From DASSUW01 sp963835525 (lineage in GTDB: Bacteria > Actinomycetota > Thermoleophilia > Solirubrobacterales > Solirubrobacteraceae): 64,000 nt of DNA. Made by a program: the position numbers and the translations under genes. The notes under the pieces are model-generated. The model ran no database searches and was not told the origin of the DNA. It saw nothing but the letters and a program-made list of their open reading frames with translations. Shown one piece after another: positions 43,347 through 52,047 of this stretch (position 1 is the stretch's first letter; the number at the start of each line of letters is the position of its first letter). The stretch lies in the NCBI GenBank assembly GCA_963835525.1, contig CAWIFM010000003.1, forward strand, positions 744,001 to 808,000, written 5' to 3'.

Positions 43347-43906
43347 GGGGTGACCTCCATCAGGCGGTTCAGTCGTGCCAGGCCGCGGTGCACGCGCACG
43401 CGCGCGGCCGCCTCGGTGCAGTCGAGCCTCGAGGCGATCTCGGCGTAGCCCATCTCCTCGACGACGCGAAGCTCGACGGCGTCGCGCTCTGCGCTGCCCA
43501 TCTGGTCCAGCGCGGCGGCCAGCGATTCGCGGTAGGAGTCCATGTCGGCCAGCGCCTCGATCCGGGAGATCGACTCGTCGTCGAGCGGCGGGACCTCGAT
43601 CGCGAGCCGGCGGATCGCGCGCCGCTCCACATCCTGCTTGCGGAACCAGTGGGCGAGCTCCTTGTCGGCGATCCCGTACAGCCAGGCGGCCCCTGGGGCG
43701 CCCACGTCGCGGAAGCGCCGGCGGCGCTCGAAGGCGACCGCGAAGGTCTCGGCCAGCAGGTCGCCGGCCACCTCGGCGTCGAGCACGCGCCGGTAGAAGT
43801 AGGCGAGCAGCCGGTCCGCCCAGCGGTCGTAGAGCTCGCGGAAGGCACGTGGGTCGTCGCACGAGGCGAGGAGCAGCTCAGCGTCCGTCCTGGTCATCGC
43901 TCTCAT
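43343..43906 (-). CDS. ECF-family RNA polymerase sigma factor
   Basis: 187 residues. Region 2 (about 20-90) has FRELYDRWADRLLAYFYRRV and DLLAETFAVAFERRRRF; region 4 (about 125-180) has LRVVEEMGYAEIASRLDCTEAAARVRVHRGLARL. Starts at ATG 43906 (ATG 43897 also possible). Coupled to the membrane protein gene downstream, the usual sigma/anti-sigma layout. Divergent from the HAD gene at 43960, which it may control. Confidence 0.92.
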   Translation of the reverse strand: MRAMTRTDAELLLASCDDPRAFRELYDRWADRLLAYFYRRVLDAEVAGDLLAETFAVAFERRRRFRDVGAPGAAWLYGIADKELAHWFRKQDVERRAIRRLAIEVPPLDDESISRIEALADMDSYRESLAAALDQMGSAERDAVELRVVEEMGYAEIASRLDCTEAAARVRVHRGLARLNRLMEVTP

Positions 43907-43959
43907 AACGCCGCAAGGGGGGCGAACTGTTACGCGGTCGTGTCACAATCCACGGCCGC

Positions 43960-44640
43960 ATGCCGCTGCCCAAGGAAGTCAACTTCGTCACGTTCGATGT
44001 CTACGGCACCCTCATCGACTGGGAGACCGGCGCCTTCGACGCGTTCTCCAAGGAGGCCGAGCGCGACGGCTACACGCTGTCGCGCGAGGAGCTGATCCCG
44101 CTCTTCGTCCAGACCCAGCAGGAGATCAAGGGCGGATCGTACGAGCTCTACGCCGAGGTCCTACGCCGTACCGCGGTCAACATCTCGCGCGAGCTGGGCT
44201 GGCCGCTCGAGCCCTCGCGGTCGGGCTTCCTGCCCGATTCCGTGATGCGCTGGCCCCCGTTCAAGGAGACCAACACCCAGCTCGAGCGCTTCTCCAAGAA
44301 GTTCGAGATCGGGCTGATCTCCAACATCGACGACAAGCTGCTCGGGCTCACGCGCCGCCACTTCAAGGCCGACTTCGACCTCGTGGTCACCGCTCAGCAG
44401 GTCCGGTCCTACAAGCCCGATCCCGCTCACTTCAAGGAGGCGGAGCGCCGGATCGGCGGCAAGAAGGGCTGGGTGCACGTCGCGTCGAGCTACTACTACG
44501 ACGTCGAGCCGTGCATCAAGGCGAAGATCCCCGTGATCTGGGTCAACCGCAACGGCGAGACGCTCGACGCGGGCGCCAAGAAGCCGACCGCCGAGGTCAA
44601 GAACCTGCTCGAGGCGGCCCGGCTACTCGGGGCGGCGTGA
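43960..44640 (+). CDS. HAD-superfamily hydrolase, haloacid dehalogenase type II-like
   Basis: 226 residues. Motif I TFDVYGTLIDW (nucleophile Asp about 13), motif II GLISNIDD, motif III Lys in RSYKPDPAHF, and a terminal VASSYYYDVEP where the usual acidic motif IV is altered. The shape is that of 2-haloacid dehalogenases but the family includes phosphatases; substrate uncertain. Part of a three-gene operon: its TGA overlaps the GTG of the next gene (GTGA). Confidence 0.8.
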   Translation: MPLPKEVNFVTFDVYGTLIDWETGAFDAFSKEAERDGYTLSREELIPLFVQTQQEIKGGSYELYAEVLRRTAVNISRELGWPLEPSRSGFLPDSVMRWPPFKETNTQLERFSKKFEIGLISNIDDKLLGLTRRHFKADFDLVVTAQQVRSYKPDPAHFKEAERRIGGKKGWVHVASSYYYDVEPCIKAKIPVIWVNRNGETLDAGAKKPTAEVKNLLEAARLLGAA

Positions 44641-45410
44641 GGGCCGTAGGGCTCCACGAAGACGTCGTCGTCGCCACCTCCCGGGTCTACCAGACCACCT
44701 GCACCCTCGTCCGCTCCGGCGGCGAGGCCTTCTGCATCGACTCGCCGATCCTGCCGGACGAGCTCGAGATCCTGCCCGCGTTGGCCGAGCAGTCGGGCTT
44801 CAGCATCGTCGGCCTGCTCGCCACCCACGCCGACTGGGACCACCTGCTCGGCCGCTACGCGTTCCCCGAGGCGCCTCTCGGCTGCGCCGAGACCACGGCC
44901 GGGCGGCTGATCAACGAGCCGGGCGCCGCCCAGCGCGAGCTGCGCGAGTTCGACGAGGAGCACTACGTCGAGCGCCCCCGGCCGCTGTCGTTGCCGGGTG
45001 CCCAGCGGCTGCCGGTGCCGGGGAAGGTCGAGGTCGGCGACCAGGAGCTGGAGCTCCAGCCCGCCGACGGGCACACCGAGGACGGCATGGCCGTCTGGGT
45101 CCCGTGGGCGCGCGTGCTGGTGTGCGGCGACTACCTGTCGCCGGTCGAGATCCCGATGCTGCACGCCAAGGGCGCGGCGCGCGCGTACCTGGCGACCCTG
45201 GCCCGGCTCGAGCCGCTGGTCGAGCAGGCCGACCACGTCGTGCCCGGCCACGGGGCGCCGATCGACTCCGCGCGCGCCGCCGCGATCCTGCGCGAGGACC
45301 GCGCGTACCTGGAGGCGCTGCTCGAGCACGGCGAGGCCGCGAAGCTGCCGCTCGCGCGCCGGACCAACGAGCAGCGCCGGATCCACGAGCGCAACGTCAA
45401 GCGCGTGTGA
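44637..45410 (+). CDS. Metallo-beta-lactamase-fold hydrolase
   Basis: 257 residues with the metal motif THADWDH (HxDxDH, about residues 60-66), QPADGHTEDGM, the bridging Asp in LVCGDYLSP and VPGHG. Two zinc or iron ions expected. Members hydrolyse thioesters, lactones or similar; nothing fixes the substrate. GTG 44637 overlaps the HAD stop and its own stop overlaps the decarboxylase start (GTGA), so the three products probably act in one pathway. Confidence 0.85.
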   Translation: MRAVGLHEDVVVATSRVYQTTCTLVRSGGEAFCIDSPILPDELEILPALAEQSGFSIVGLLATHADWDHLLGRYAFPEAPLGCAETTAGRLINEPGAAQRELREFDEEHYVERPRPLSLPGAQRLPVPGKVEVGDQELELQPADGHTEDGMAVWVPWARVLVCGDYLSPVEIPMLHAKGAARAYLATLARLEPLVEQADHVVPGHGAPIDSARAAAILREDRAYLEALLEHGEAAKLPLARRTNEQRRIHERNVKRV

Positions 45411-46723
45411 GCCTCCACGACGCCGACCCTGAGCTGGCCGAGGCCGTCTTCCGGGCGGCGCTCGAGCGCATGGCCGCCGATCCGCCGCCGCTGGGCATCT
45501 CGCCCGATCCGGACGCGCTGCCGCCGGGCACGATCACCCGCGAGGGCCTCGGCGGCGAGCGGGTGATGGCGCTGCTGCGGGACGCGCTGCTGCCCGCCAC
45601 CACCGCGATCGATCATCCGCGCTACCTCGCCTTCATCCCGAGCGTCCCGACGCCCGCCTCCTCGCTGGCGGACCTGCTGGTCAGCGCCCACGCCATCTAC
45701 GGCGGCTCGTGGCTCGAGTCGGCCGGCGCCACGCATGCGGAGAACGAGGCGCTGCGCTGGCTCGCCGACCTGGCCGGCTTGCCGGCCTCGGCCGGCGGCA
45801 CCTTCGTGCAGGGCGGGACGAACGGCAACCTGTCGGCCCTCCATGCCGCGCGCGAGCGCGCCCGCCACGACGGCGCGAAGGCCACCCGCGTCGCCGTCAG
45901 CGAGGAGGTCCACTCGTCGGTGCGCTCGATGCTGCGGGTGATGGACGCCGGCACGCTCGAGGTGCCCGGCGCGCGGCTCACCGGCGAGACGCTGCGCGAG
46001 GCGCTCGGCGACGCGGACGGGGTGTTCGCGGTGGTGGCCACCGCCGGCACCACCAACCTCGGCACGATCGACGACCTGGCCGGCATCGCCGGCGTGTGCG
46101 GCGAGCGCGGGCTGTGGATGCACGTCGACGGCGCCTACGGCCTCGGGGCGCTGTGCGCGCCCAGCGTGCGCGACCGGTTCGACGGCATCGAGCGCGCCGA
46201 CTCGTTCATCGTCGACCCGCACAAGTGGCTGTTCGCGCCGTTCGACTCCTGCGCGCTGATCTACCGCGATCCCGCCTACGGGCGCGCCGCGCACCGCCAG
46301 CACGCCGGCTATCTCGAATCGCTGTACGCCGACGACACGCACTTCAACGCGTCCGACTACGGCGTCCAGCTCACGCGCCGCCCGCGCGGGCTGCCGTTCT
46401 GGTTCTCGCTCGCCGTCCACGGCACGGACGCCTACACCGAGGCCGTGGAGCGTACGTTGGCCGTGACGCGCGAGGCGGCGGAGGAGATCCGGCGCCGCGA
46501 CGACCTGGAGCTCGTGGCCGACCCCGAGCTGTCGGTCCTGGTCTTCCGCCGCCGCGGCTGGGAGGCCGCCGACTACGCCCGCTGGGCGGCCGACCTGCGC
46601 GAGTCAGGCACCGCGTTCGTGCTGCCCACGACCCACGACGGCGAGGCCGCCGGGCGGCTCGCGCTCGTCAATCCGCGGACCACGCTCGAGGACATCGAAA
46701 TGGTTCTCGACGCAATGATCTGA
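45407..46723 (+). CDS. PLP-dependent group II decarboxylase, aromatic L-amino-acid type
   Basis: 438 residues. Fold markers: GGSWLESAGATHAENEALRWL, FVQGGTNGNLSAL, VATAGTTNLGTIDDL, HVDGAYGLGAL, and PLP Lys in VDPHKWLFAPFD (about residue 265). Resembles tyrosine/aromatic amino-acid decarboxylases, which release the amine and CO2. GTG 45407 starts within the stop of the MBL gene. Substrate not determinable; a biogenic amine is likely. Confidence 0.88.
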   Translation: MSLHDADPELAEAVFRAALERMAADPPPLGISPDPDALPPGTITREGLGGERVMALLRDALLPATTAIDHPRYLAFIPSVPTPASSLADLLVSAHAIYGGSWLESAGATHAENEALRWLADLAGLPASAGGTFVQGGTNGNLSALHAARERARHDGAKATRVAVSEEVHSSVRSMLRVMDAGTLEVPGARLTGETLREALGDADGVFAVVATAGTTNLGTIDDLAGIAGVCGERGLWMHVDGAYGLGALCAPSVRDRFDGIERADSFIVDPHKWLFAPFDSCALIYRDPAYGRAAHRQHAGYLESLYADDTHFNASDYGVQLTRRPRGLPFWFSLAVHGTDAYTEAVERTLAVTREAAEEIRRRDDLELVADPELSVLVFRRRGWEAADYARWAADLRESGTAFVLPTTHDGEAAGRLALVNPRTTLEDIEMVLDAMI

Positions 46724-46800
46724 ATCAGGGCGGCTAACCGCACTCTCATACACGTGTCCGCTTCATTCAAGAACCGCCTGAAGGAGGCGATTCTCCGCCC

Positions 46801-46950
46801 ATGACCACCCCGCCGCTCAAGCCGGTCCGCACCGCGAACGTCCAGCAGATGCTGGCGTCGCAGCGCGACCTGCATCTGCGCCAGCGGGAGCTCGTCCGTG
46901 CCAGCCTCACGCTGTGCCCGGGCAAGGCTCCCCGCCGGCCGGCTCGCTAG
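46801..46950 (+). CDS. Possible small basic protein (49 aa)
   Basis: Reading frame from ATG 46801 to TAG 46950, product MTTPPLKPVRTANVQQ then a helical QRDLHLRQRELVRASLTL and a basic end. The ribosome site AAGGAGG (46781-46787) is strong but 13 bases away and lies in the loop and arm of a hairpin (GAACCGCCT 46771-46779 pairing with AGGCGATTC 46785-46793), so translation may be regulated. No family recognised. It could also be non-coding leader sequence. Confidence 0.4.
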   Translation: MTTPPLKPVRTANVQQMLASQRDLHLRQRELVRASLTLCPGKAPRRPAR

Positions 46951-46953
46951 ACC

Positions 46954-48714
46954 TCAGTCGAGGCACGCGATCTCGTAGACCTCGACGGGTCCGCGCTGGA
47001 AGCGACGGCACGCGGAGGGCAGGTGGAGCACGGCCGGTTCGCCATTGCGCAGGTGGCCGCGGACGTACCGCCCGTACGGCAGCCCGGCGCCACGCCAGCG
47101 GACGCCGTCACCGGCGGCCTCTCGCTGGATCGCGTCCCGCCTGACCCACAGGTGCGTCGCGCCGTACCGGCTCGCGAGGTCGGCGATCGCGCCGGGTGAC
47201 GATCCGTAGTAGGCCCGCAGCATCGCGAACATGCGCGCACGACCGGTGCGGAAGTAGTCCGCCTCGTAGGAGGGCGCGAGCTGGGTCGAGATCACGACGG
47301 CGCGCCGGGCGGTGGCCGGCACGCACATCAGGTCGCGCGGATCGCCGGCGACGACGGCGTCCTTCGGCAGGCCGGCCAGGTAGCGCGAGACATGCGACTG
47401 CGGGCACCCGTTGCCGCTCGGGAGGCGACCGGGAAGTGCGGCGAGCGCCACGATCAGCACCACGCCGGCCACCAGCGCGCCGGCCGCCGGCGTCGCGTTG
47501 CGCAGGAGCACGGCTCCCGCGACCGTGGCGGCGGCGAGCACCGCCATCGCCACCAGACCCGGCTCGGGATCGGCCGGCGCCAGCGGGAAGACGTAGACGG
47601 CGAACGCGCAGATCGCGAGCGGGGCGCCGAGCAGCGCGGCCTTCCGCAGGCGCGGTCGCGGCACGGCCGTCAGCGCGATCCACGTAGGCCGCAGGCAGAC
47701 GGCGATCGCGATCGCCGCGAACGCGACCAGCGGATAGGTGTAGCGGTGCGGCAGGTAGAGCTGGAAGAGGACGGCCTGCGAGACCGCGTAGGCGCCGAGC
47801 GCGACGACCGGCAGCGCGAGCACCTCGGCGCGCAGCAGGCGCAGGTTCGCGGGCCGCGCGATCAGCAGCGCCAGGGCGGCGACGACGATGATGCTCCCGG
47901 CCGTGCGAAGGTCGAATCCGCTGCGGTTCTGCCGCAGGTACTCGAGCAGCGACGGCACGAAGAAGTGCAGCGATCCGTGCTCGCCGAACTCGGGGAACTC
48001 GCGCGCTTCGCTCGCGGTCATCACGCGGGACCCGCCGTCCGAGACGAGCTCCGGGCCGAGCACGGCGACGGCCATGAGGACGAGCGCGAGGAGGGCGTAG
48101 GCCGCTCTTCGCACGTCCAGCCGCGGGGGCCGGATCGCCGAGACGAGCAGGACGCCGACCGCGAGCACGGCGGCGGGCGGGTAGAAGAGCGCTCCGCCGG
48201 CGGCGCAGAGCGCGGCAGGGAGCCGGTGGCCCCGCAGGGCCAGCAGGACGGTGAGCAGCACGACCGGCTGCACGAAGGCGCGCGGGAAGCCGCCGTAGAA
48301 GCGGTGGATCTCGAACAGGGCGAGGAACAGGCCGGCTCCGATCCAGGCGCCCGGCCGCCACGGCGTGTGCTCGCGCACGATGGCGAAGACCAGCCAGCCG
48401 GAGAGCGCCATCAGCCCGACGCCGAGCCACTCCCCGAACGCGATCGGGTTCGCGACCTGGCTCGCGAGCCACAGCAGCGCCTCGTAGCCGTCCGGGTAGC
48501 GCGCGGACCGCCGCAGCTCCGCCGTCAGGCCGTCGGTGAAGAGCTGGGGGTCGCGGAAGCTCCAGGTCCAGTACAGGTGGACGAGGGCGTCGGCCGACAG
48601 GACGTCCGGCCGCAGCAGCCTCAGGTTGGAGAGCACGGCCGCGAGCAGGCAGGCAGCCGCGGCGGCGAGATGCTCAGCACGGTCGTTCCTACACTCGCGA
48701 CGCGCGACGCCCAT
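46954..48714 (-). CDS. Polytopic membrane protein, glycosyltransferase-C-like (586 aa)
   Basis: Eleven or more helices followed by a soluble C-terminal domain (about 440-586). Early loop contains LSADALVHLYWTWSF and an aspartate-bearing LRRSARYPDGYEALLWL, as in GT-C type transferases or flippases for lipid-linked sugars, though no clear catalytic DD/DE pair can be assigned. The C-terminal part (DLMCVPATARRAVVIS, YYGSSPGAIADLASRYGATHLWVRRDA) resembles the sugar-binding region of such proteins. It overlaps the sulfotransferase-GT2 fusion gene by 26 bp and surely shares its pathway. Confidence 0.7.
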   Translation of the reverse strand: MGVARRECRNDRAEHLAAAAACLLAAVLSNLRLLRPDVLSADALVHLYWTWSFRDPQLFTDGLTAELRRSARYPDGYEALLWLASQVANPIAFGEWLGVGLMALSGWLVFAIVREHTPWRPGAWIGAGLFLALFEIHRFYGGFPRAFVQPVVLLTVLLALRGHRLPAALCAAGGALFYPPAAVLAVGVLLVSAIRPPRLDVRRAAYALLALVLMAVAVLGPELVSDGGSRVMTASEAREFPEFGEHGSLHFFVPSLLEYLRQNRSGFDLRTAGSIIVVAALALLIARPANLRLLRAEVLALPVVALGAYAVSQAVLFQLYLPHRYTYPLVAFAAIAIAVCLRPTWIALTAVPRPRLRKAALLGAPLAICAFAVYVFPLAPADPEPGLVAMAVLAAATVAGAVLLRNATPAAGALVAGVVLIVALAALPGRLPSGNGCPQSHVSRYLAGLPKDAVVAGDPRDLMCVPATARRAVVISTQLAPSYEADYFRTGRARMFAMLRAYYGSSPGAIADLASRYGATHLWVRRDAIQREAAGDGVRWRGAGLPYGRYVRGHLRNGEPAVLHLPSACRRFQRGPVEVYEIACLD

Positions 48715-50509
48715 CCTCCTGCCGCTGAATCTGCTGCGGCAGCCACACGTTCCGGACGTGGTCGATCACGTGCTCGCCCTCGGGCGCGTGCACGGCCATC
48801 AGGCCCGGCGGCGGAGCGTCGCCGCCGGCCAGGGCTCCGAACACCGCCTGCTCGCGCCGCTTGCGTGCGGTCCGCGGTGAGGCGCCGAAGTCGGTCGGCG
48901 ACCAGTGCCCGAACTCGTCCCCGTCGAGGAACTTCAGCTCCAGGCACGAGAGCTCGGGAAGCGTCAACGGCGCGAGCTCCGAGGGCAGCATCGGCAGCTC
49001 CCACTCGAGCGCCTTCACGAACCGTATGCCGGGCCGGTTCGGCCAGGCCCACGCCTCGCAGTTGCGCCACGCGGTGTCGACGTAGCCGAGGCGCTCGGTC
49101 GCGACGTAGAAGGCGAGCCGGGGAACGCGCACCACGGCATCGGCCGCCTCGAGCTGCCACGCGAGGTCGCGCAGCGCGTGCACGGCCGGCTCCGCGAGCA
49201 CCATGTCGCCGTCCCACTTGAGCGCGTAGGCCGTCCGCACGTGCGCGAACGACCAGTTGTAGAAGTACGCGAGGCTGTGGACCGAGGTCTCCGGCGTGGC
49301 GAGATGGTCCGCGCCGCAGCGGGCGACGGCGAACGGGTAGGCGACCACGTCGAGCGCCTCGGCGCCCACCGCGGCGGCCGTCTCGCGCGCCACCGCCGGC
49401 GTGCCGTCCGTCGACCCGTTGTCGACCAGCACCACGCGATCGACCGCACGCAGCAGCGGCGGCAGCGTCCAGGGCAGCGCCCGCGCCTCGTTCTTCACGC
49501 GCACGATGGCGGTCATGCCCGGGCGCGTCGCGTCCTCCGCCCAGCTCCAGCGCACGTTGAAGTCCGCGTGACCCTCGAGGTTGGCGATGGTGGGGGAGTG
49601 GCCGGAGCCCGCCCAGCGGGCGGCCCTGGCCTGGAGCTGCGTCTCGGCGGTGTGCATGCGCTCGGCGCGACGCTGGGCGAGTGCGTGGAGCTGCCCGACG
49701 CGCAGGTGCTCGTCGATCGTGCCGCGCAAGAGCGGCAGGACCGACTCGGCCCGGCGCTCCCAGTCGGCGCGCGAGCCCGCCTCGGGCGGCACGTCGTCGT
49801 AGCCGTAGCCCGCCAGGTCGGCGCGGTAGCGGCCTCGCACGACGGCGGCGGACGCGTCGTCGTACGCGCCGGGCGGCAGCGGCAGCGGGCCGGCGTTCCG
49901 TCGCGACGCCGGCGGGGCGGGGACGCCGGCGTGGGCGTGCAGCAGCGCCACCGTGTCCGCCAGCCGCTCGGCGCGACCGATGTGCCCGAGCGGCAGCTGC
50001 GCGACGAGGTCGTGCTGGACCGCCCAGTGGACGTCCTCGGCGTCGCCGGCGCCGAGCGCCGCGATGAAGCGGCGGAAGTCCTCGACGATGCCGGCCGCCG
50101 TCTCCGGGACGCGCGGGAACCACGGCTGCTCGCCGTAGAGCGCCACGAAGCGAGGCTCGCGGAGCAGCAGCTTGGTCAGCCAGCCCGACCACAGGCGCTG
50201 CCAGGGGTCGCGCACGACGGTGAACCGCATCCAGCCGTCCTCGTTCAGGACCCGCGCGCGCCGCTCGCCCTCGTACTCGGCGAGGCGGTGATCGGGCGCC
50301 CACGCGTTCATGTCGTGGACCGTGAGGGCGGCCGACGGCTCGGGCAGCGTCGAGTTCGCGAAGTCGTCGGGCGTCATGCCCGCCAGGTCGGCGAGCGCCC
50401 ACAGGAGGCTCGTGCAGGCCGCCTTCGGCATCGGGAGGAACACCACGCGCTGCCGCGGCAGCACGACCGTGTGCGTCAGCACGTGGGCGGCGAAGGGCGG
50501 CTCGCGCAC
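48689..50509 (-). CDS. Fusion of sulfotransferase (family 2) and GT2 glycosyltransferase
   Basis: 606 residues. N-terminal part (about 1-240): PAPS-binding loop MPKAACTSLLWAL (about 27-39) and 3'-phosphate motif TVVRDPWQRLWSGW (about 96-109), as in carbohydrate sulfotransferases. After a charged linker, from about 331, a GT-A transferase: TAIVRVKNEARALPWTL, VDNGSTDGT, and metal site LKWDGDMVL (about 434). One chain could thus both add a sugar and sulfate it on a surface glycan. I do not recall this domain pair as standard. ATG 50509 gives a compact N-terminus. Divergent from a second sulfotransferase gene at 50600. Confidence 0.8.
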   Translation of the reverse strand: MREPPFAAHVLTHTVVLPRQRVVFLPMPKAACTSLLWALADLAGMTPDDFANSTLPEPSAALTVHDMNAWAPDHRLAEYEGERRARVLNEDGWMRFTVVRDPWQRLWSGWLTKLLLREPRFVALYGEQPWFPRVPETAAGIVEDFRRFIAALGAGDAEDVHWAVQHDLVAQLPLGHIGRAERLADTVALLHAHAGVPAPPASRRNAGPLPLPPGAYDDASAAVVRGRYRADLAGYGYDDVPPEAGSRADWERRAESVLPLLRGTIDEHLRVGQLHALAQRRAERMHTAETQLQARAARWAGSGHSPTIANLEGHADFNVRWSWAEDATRPGMTAIVRVKNEARALPWTLPPLLRAVDRVVLVDNGSTDGTPAVARETAAAVGAEALDVVAYPFAVARCGADHLATPETSVHSLAYFYNWSFAHVRTAYALKWDGDMVLAEPAVHALRDLAWQLEAADAVVRVPRLAFYVATERLGYVDTAWRNCEAWAWPNRPGIRFVKALEWELPMLPSELAPLTLPELSCLELKFLDGDEFGHWSPTDFGASPRTARKRREQAVFGALAGGDAPPPGLMAVHAPEGEHVIDHVRNVWLPQQIQRQEDGRRASRV

Positions 50510-50599
50510 CGAGGCGAGGCTACGACAGCCGCGCGCGGAACTTGCGAATTTCTCGTGATCGTCACGATCTCGCGCGCCGCTGACGTGACACTGCGGGCC

Positions 50600-51628
50600 A
50601 TGCCCGACTCACGCTTCCTCGTGCTGGTCGCCGGCTCCGGCCGCAGCGGGACCAGCCTCGTCTCCGGGATCCTGCAGCGGCTCGGTTGCACCGTGCCCGG
50701 CCCCGAGGTCCCCGCCGACGAGACGAATCCGCGCGGCTTCGCGGAGTCGCAGTGGGTCGTCGACTTCCACACGCGGCTGCTGAAGCGGGCCGGCGTGCAG
50801 GTCGCCGACGCCCGGCCTGGGGCGTGGGCGCTGACCGCGCGCGTCGGGCTCGAGGCCGACGTCACGGCTGAGCTGCGCGCCTGGCTCGGCGACCAGCTCG
50901 CCGAGTCCGAGCGCCTCGTCATCAAGGACCCGCGCATCTCGTGGTTCCAGCCGCTGTGGCGGCGTTGTGGCGACGAGCTCGGCGCCGCTGCGCGGTGCGT
51001 GACGATGGTGCGCCATCCGGCGGCGGTCATCGACTCCAAGCAGCGCTGGTACGGCGGCCGGCAGGGCGCGATCTCGCGCACGGCCGGCTGGCTCAACCAG
51101 ACGCTGTTCACCGAGCGGGCGACGCGCGGGGCGCCGCGCGTGTTCATCCGCTACGACGACCTGCTCGACGACTGGACGCGCGAGCTCGGCCGCGCCGGCG
51201 AGGCGCTGGACCTGGACGTCGTGCGCAGCGCCTCGACACCCGTCCTACGCAGCGTCCATGACTTCGTCGACCGCGGCCTGCAGCGCTCGCACAGCGACTG
51301 GGACGGCCTCGCGGTCCCCGACCCCCTGCGGGGTCAGGCCGACCGGCTCTGGGAGCTCGCGTGCCTCCTCGCCGGCGGCGAGGAGGACGTCTCCGCGCCG
51401 CTCGACGAGCTTCGCGGCGCCTACACGGCCGCCTATGCCGAGGCGGAGGCGATCGCCCACTCGACGATCGCCGCGGCACGGGCGAGCTCGCCGGGCACGT
51501 CCCATCCGGCCGTGTCGCTGATCCGGCGGATTCCGCCGCGCTACCGCAGGCGGGTCCCGCCGCGGGTCCGGGCTCGCGTGCTCGAGGCCGTCCGCGGCGA
51601 GAGCCGCCGGCGCATGAAGATGTCCTGA
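50600..51628 (+). CDS. Sulfotransferase family protein (342 aa)
   Basis: PAPS-dependent sulfotransferase: P-loop-like VAGSGRSGTSLVSGIL (residues 9-24), LVIKDPRISWF, and 3'-phosphate motif VTMVRHPAAVIDSKQ (about 135-149). The C-terminus is basic (RRIPPRYRRRVPPRVRARVLE) and may touch the membrane. Shares a 90-bp divergent region with the sulfotransferase-GT2 fusion, so both are likely expressed together for glycan sulfation. Its 3' end overlaps the convergent GNAT gene by 88 bp. Confidence 0.82.
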   Translation: MPDSRFLVLVAGSGRSGTSLVSGILQRLGCTVPGPEVPADETNPRGFAESQWVVDFHTRLLKRAGVQVADARPGAWALTARVGLEADVTAELRAWLGDQLAESERLVIKDPRISWFQPLWRRCGDELGAAARCVTMVRHPAAVIDSKQRWYGGRQGAISRTAGWLNQTLFTERATRGAPRVFIRYDDLLDDWTRELGRAGEALDLDVVRSASTPVLRSVHDFVDRGLQRSHSDWDGLAVPDPLRGQADRLWELACLLAGGEEDVSAPLDELRGAYTAAYAEAEAIAHSTIAAARASSPGTSHPAVSLIRRIPPRYRRRVPPRVRARVLEAVRGESRRRMKMS

Positions 51629-52047
51629 CCACCGGTCTTGCCGGTGTCGAAGCCGAGTGACCGGTAGAGCGCGATCGCCGCGGGGTTCTCGGAGTTGACG
51701 TCGAGCTCGACGCGGCGGCAGCCGCGCGCGGTTGCGCGGTCTATGACCGCCTGGGTCAGTGTCCGCCCGACGCCGCGCCCGCGGGCCTGCTCGCTCACGT
51801 AGAGGTCCTCGAGCCAGCAGTCCTCGGCGTCCCACCAGACGCTCCAGCGGTAGCGCACCTGGACGACGCCGACCGGATCGCCGTCGCCCGCCACCAGGTA
51901 CTCGGTGTCGTCGCGCCCGATGAGCCGCTCGACCGAGGCGAGCATCGAGTTGTCGGAGGGCTGGTCGTAGCCGAGGTGGCCGCGGAAGGCCGCCAGCAGC
52001 GCGGAGACCGCGGGCGCCTCGTCAGGCGCCGCGCGCCAGACCCGCAC
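51541..52047 (-). CDS. GNAT-family N-acetyltransferase
   Basis: 168 residues; acetyl-CoA loop EQARGRGVGRTLTQAV (Q/RxxGxG/A, about residues 86-101), LEDLYVSE before it and NPAAIALYRSLGF after it. The acceptor is unknown. GTG 52047 overlaps the M20 peptidase stop, favouring it over an ATG further upstream. The fold ends near IFMRRRL; the last ~20 residues are Ser/Thr/Arg-rich and lie over the convergent sulfotransferase gene. Confidence 0.82.
   Translation of the reverse strand: MRVWRAAPDEAPAVSALLAAFRGHLGYDQPSDNSMLASVERLIGRDDTEYLVAGDGDPVGVVQVRYRWSVWWDAEDCWLEDLYVSEQARGRGVGRTLTQAVIDRATARGCRRVELDVNSENPAAIALYRSLGFDTGKTGGQDIFMRRRLSPRTASSTRARTRGGTRLR

Noticed and set aside
48905..50599. Long upstream extension of the 50600 sulfotransferase frame on the plus strand
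   Set aside because: Antisense to the sulfotransferase-GT2 fusion and without recognisable motifs; the P-loop begins just after ATG 50600.
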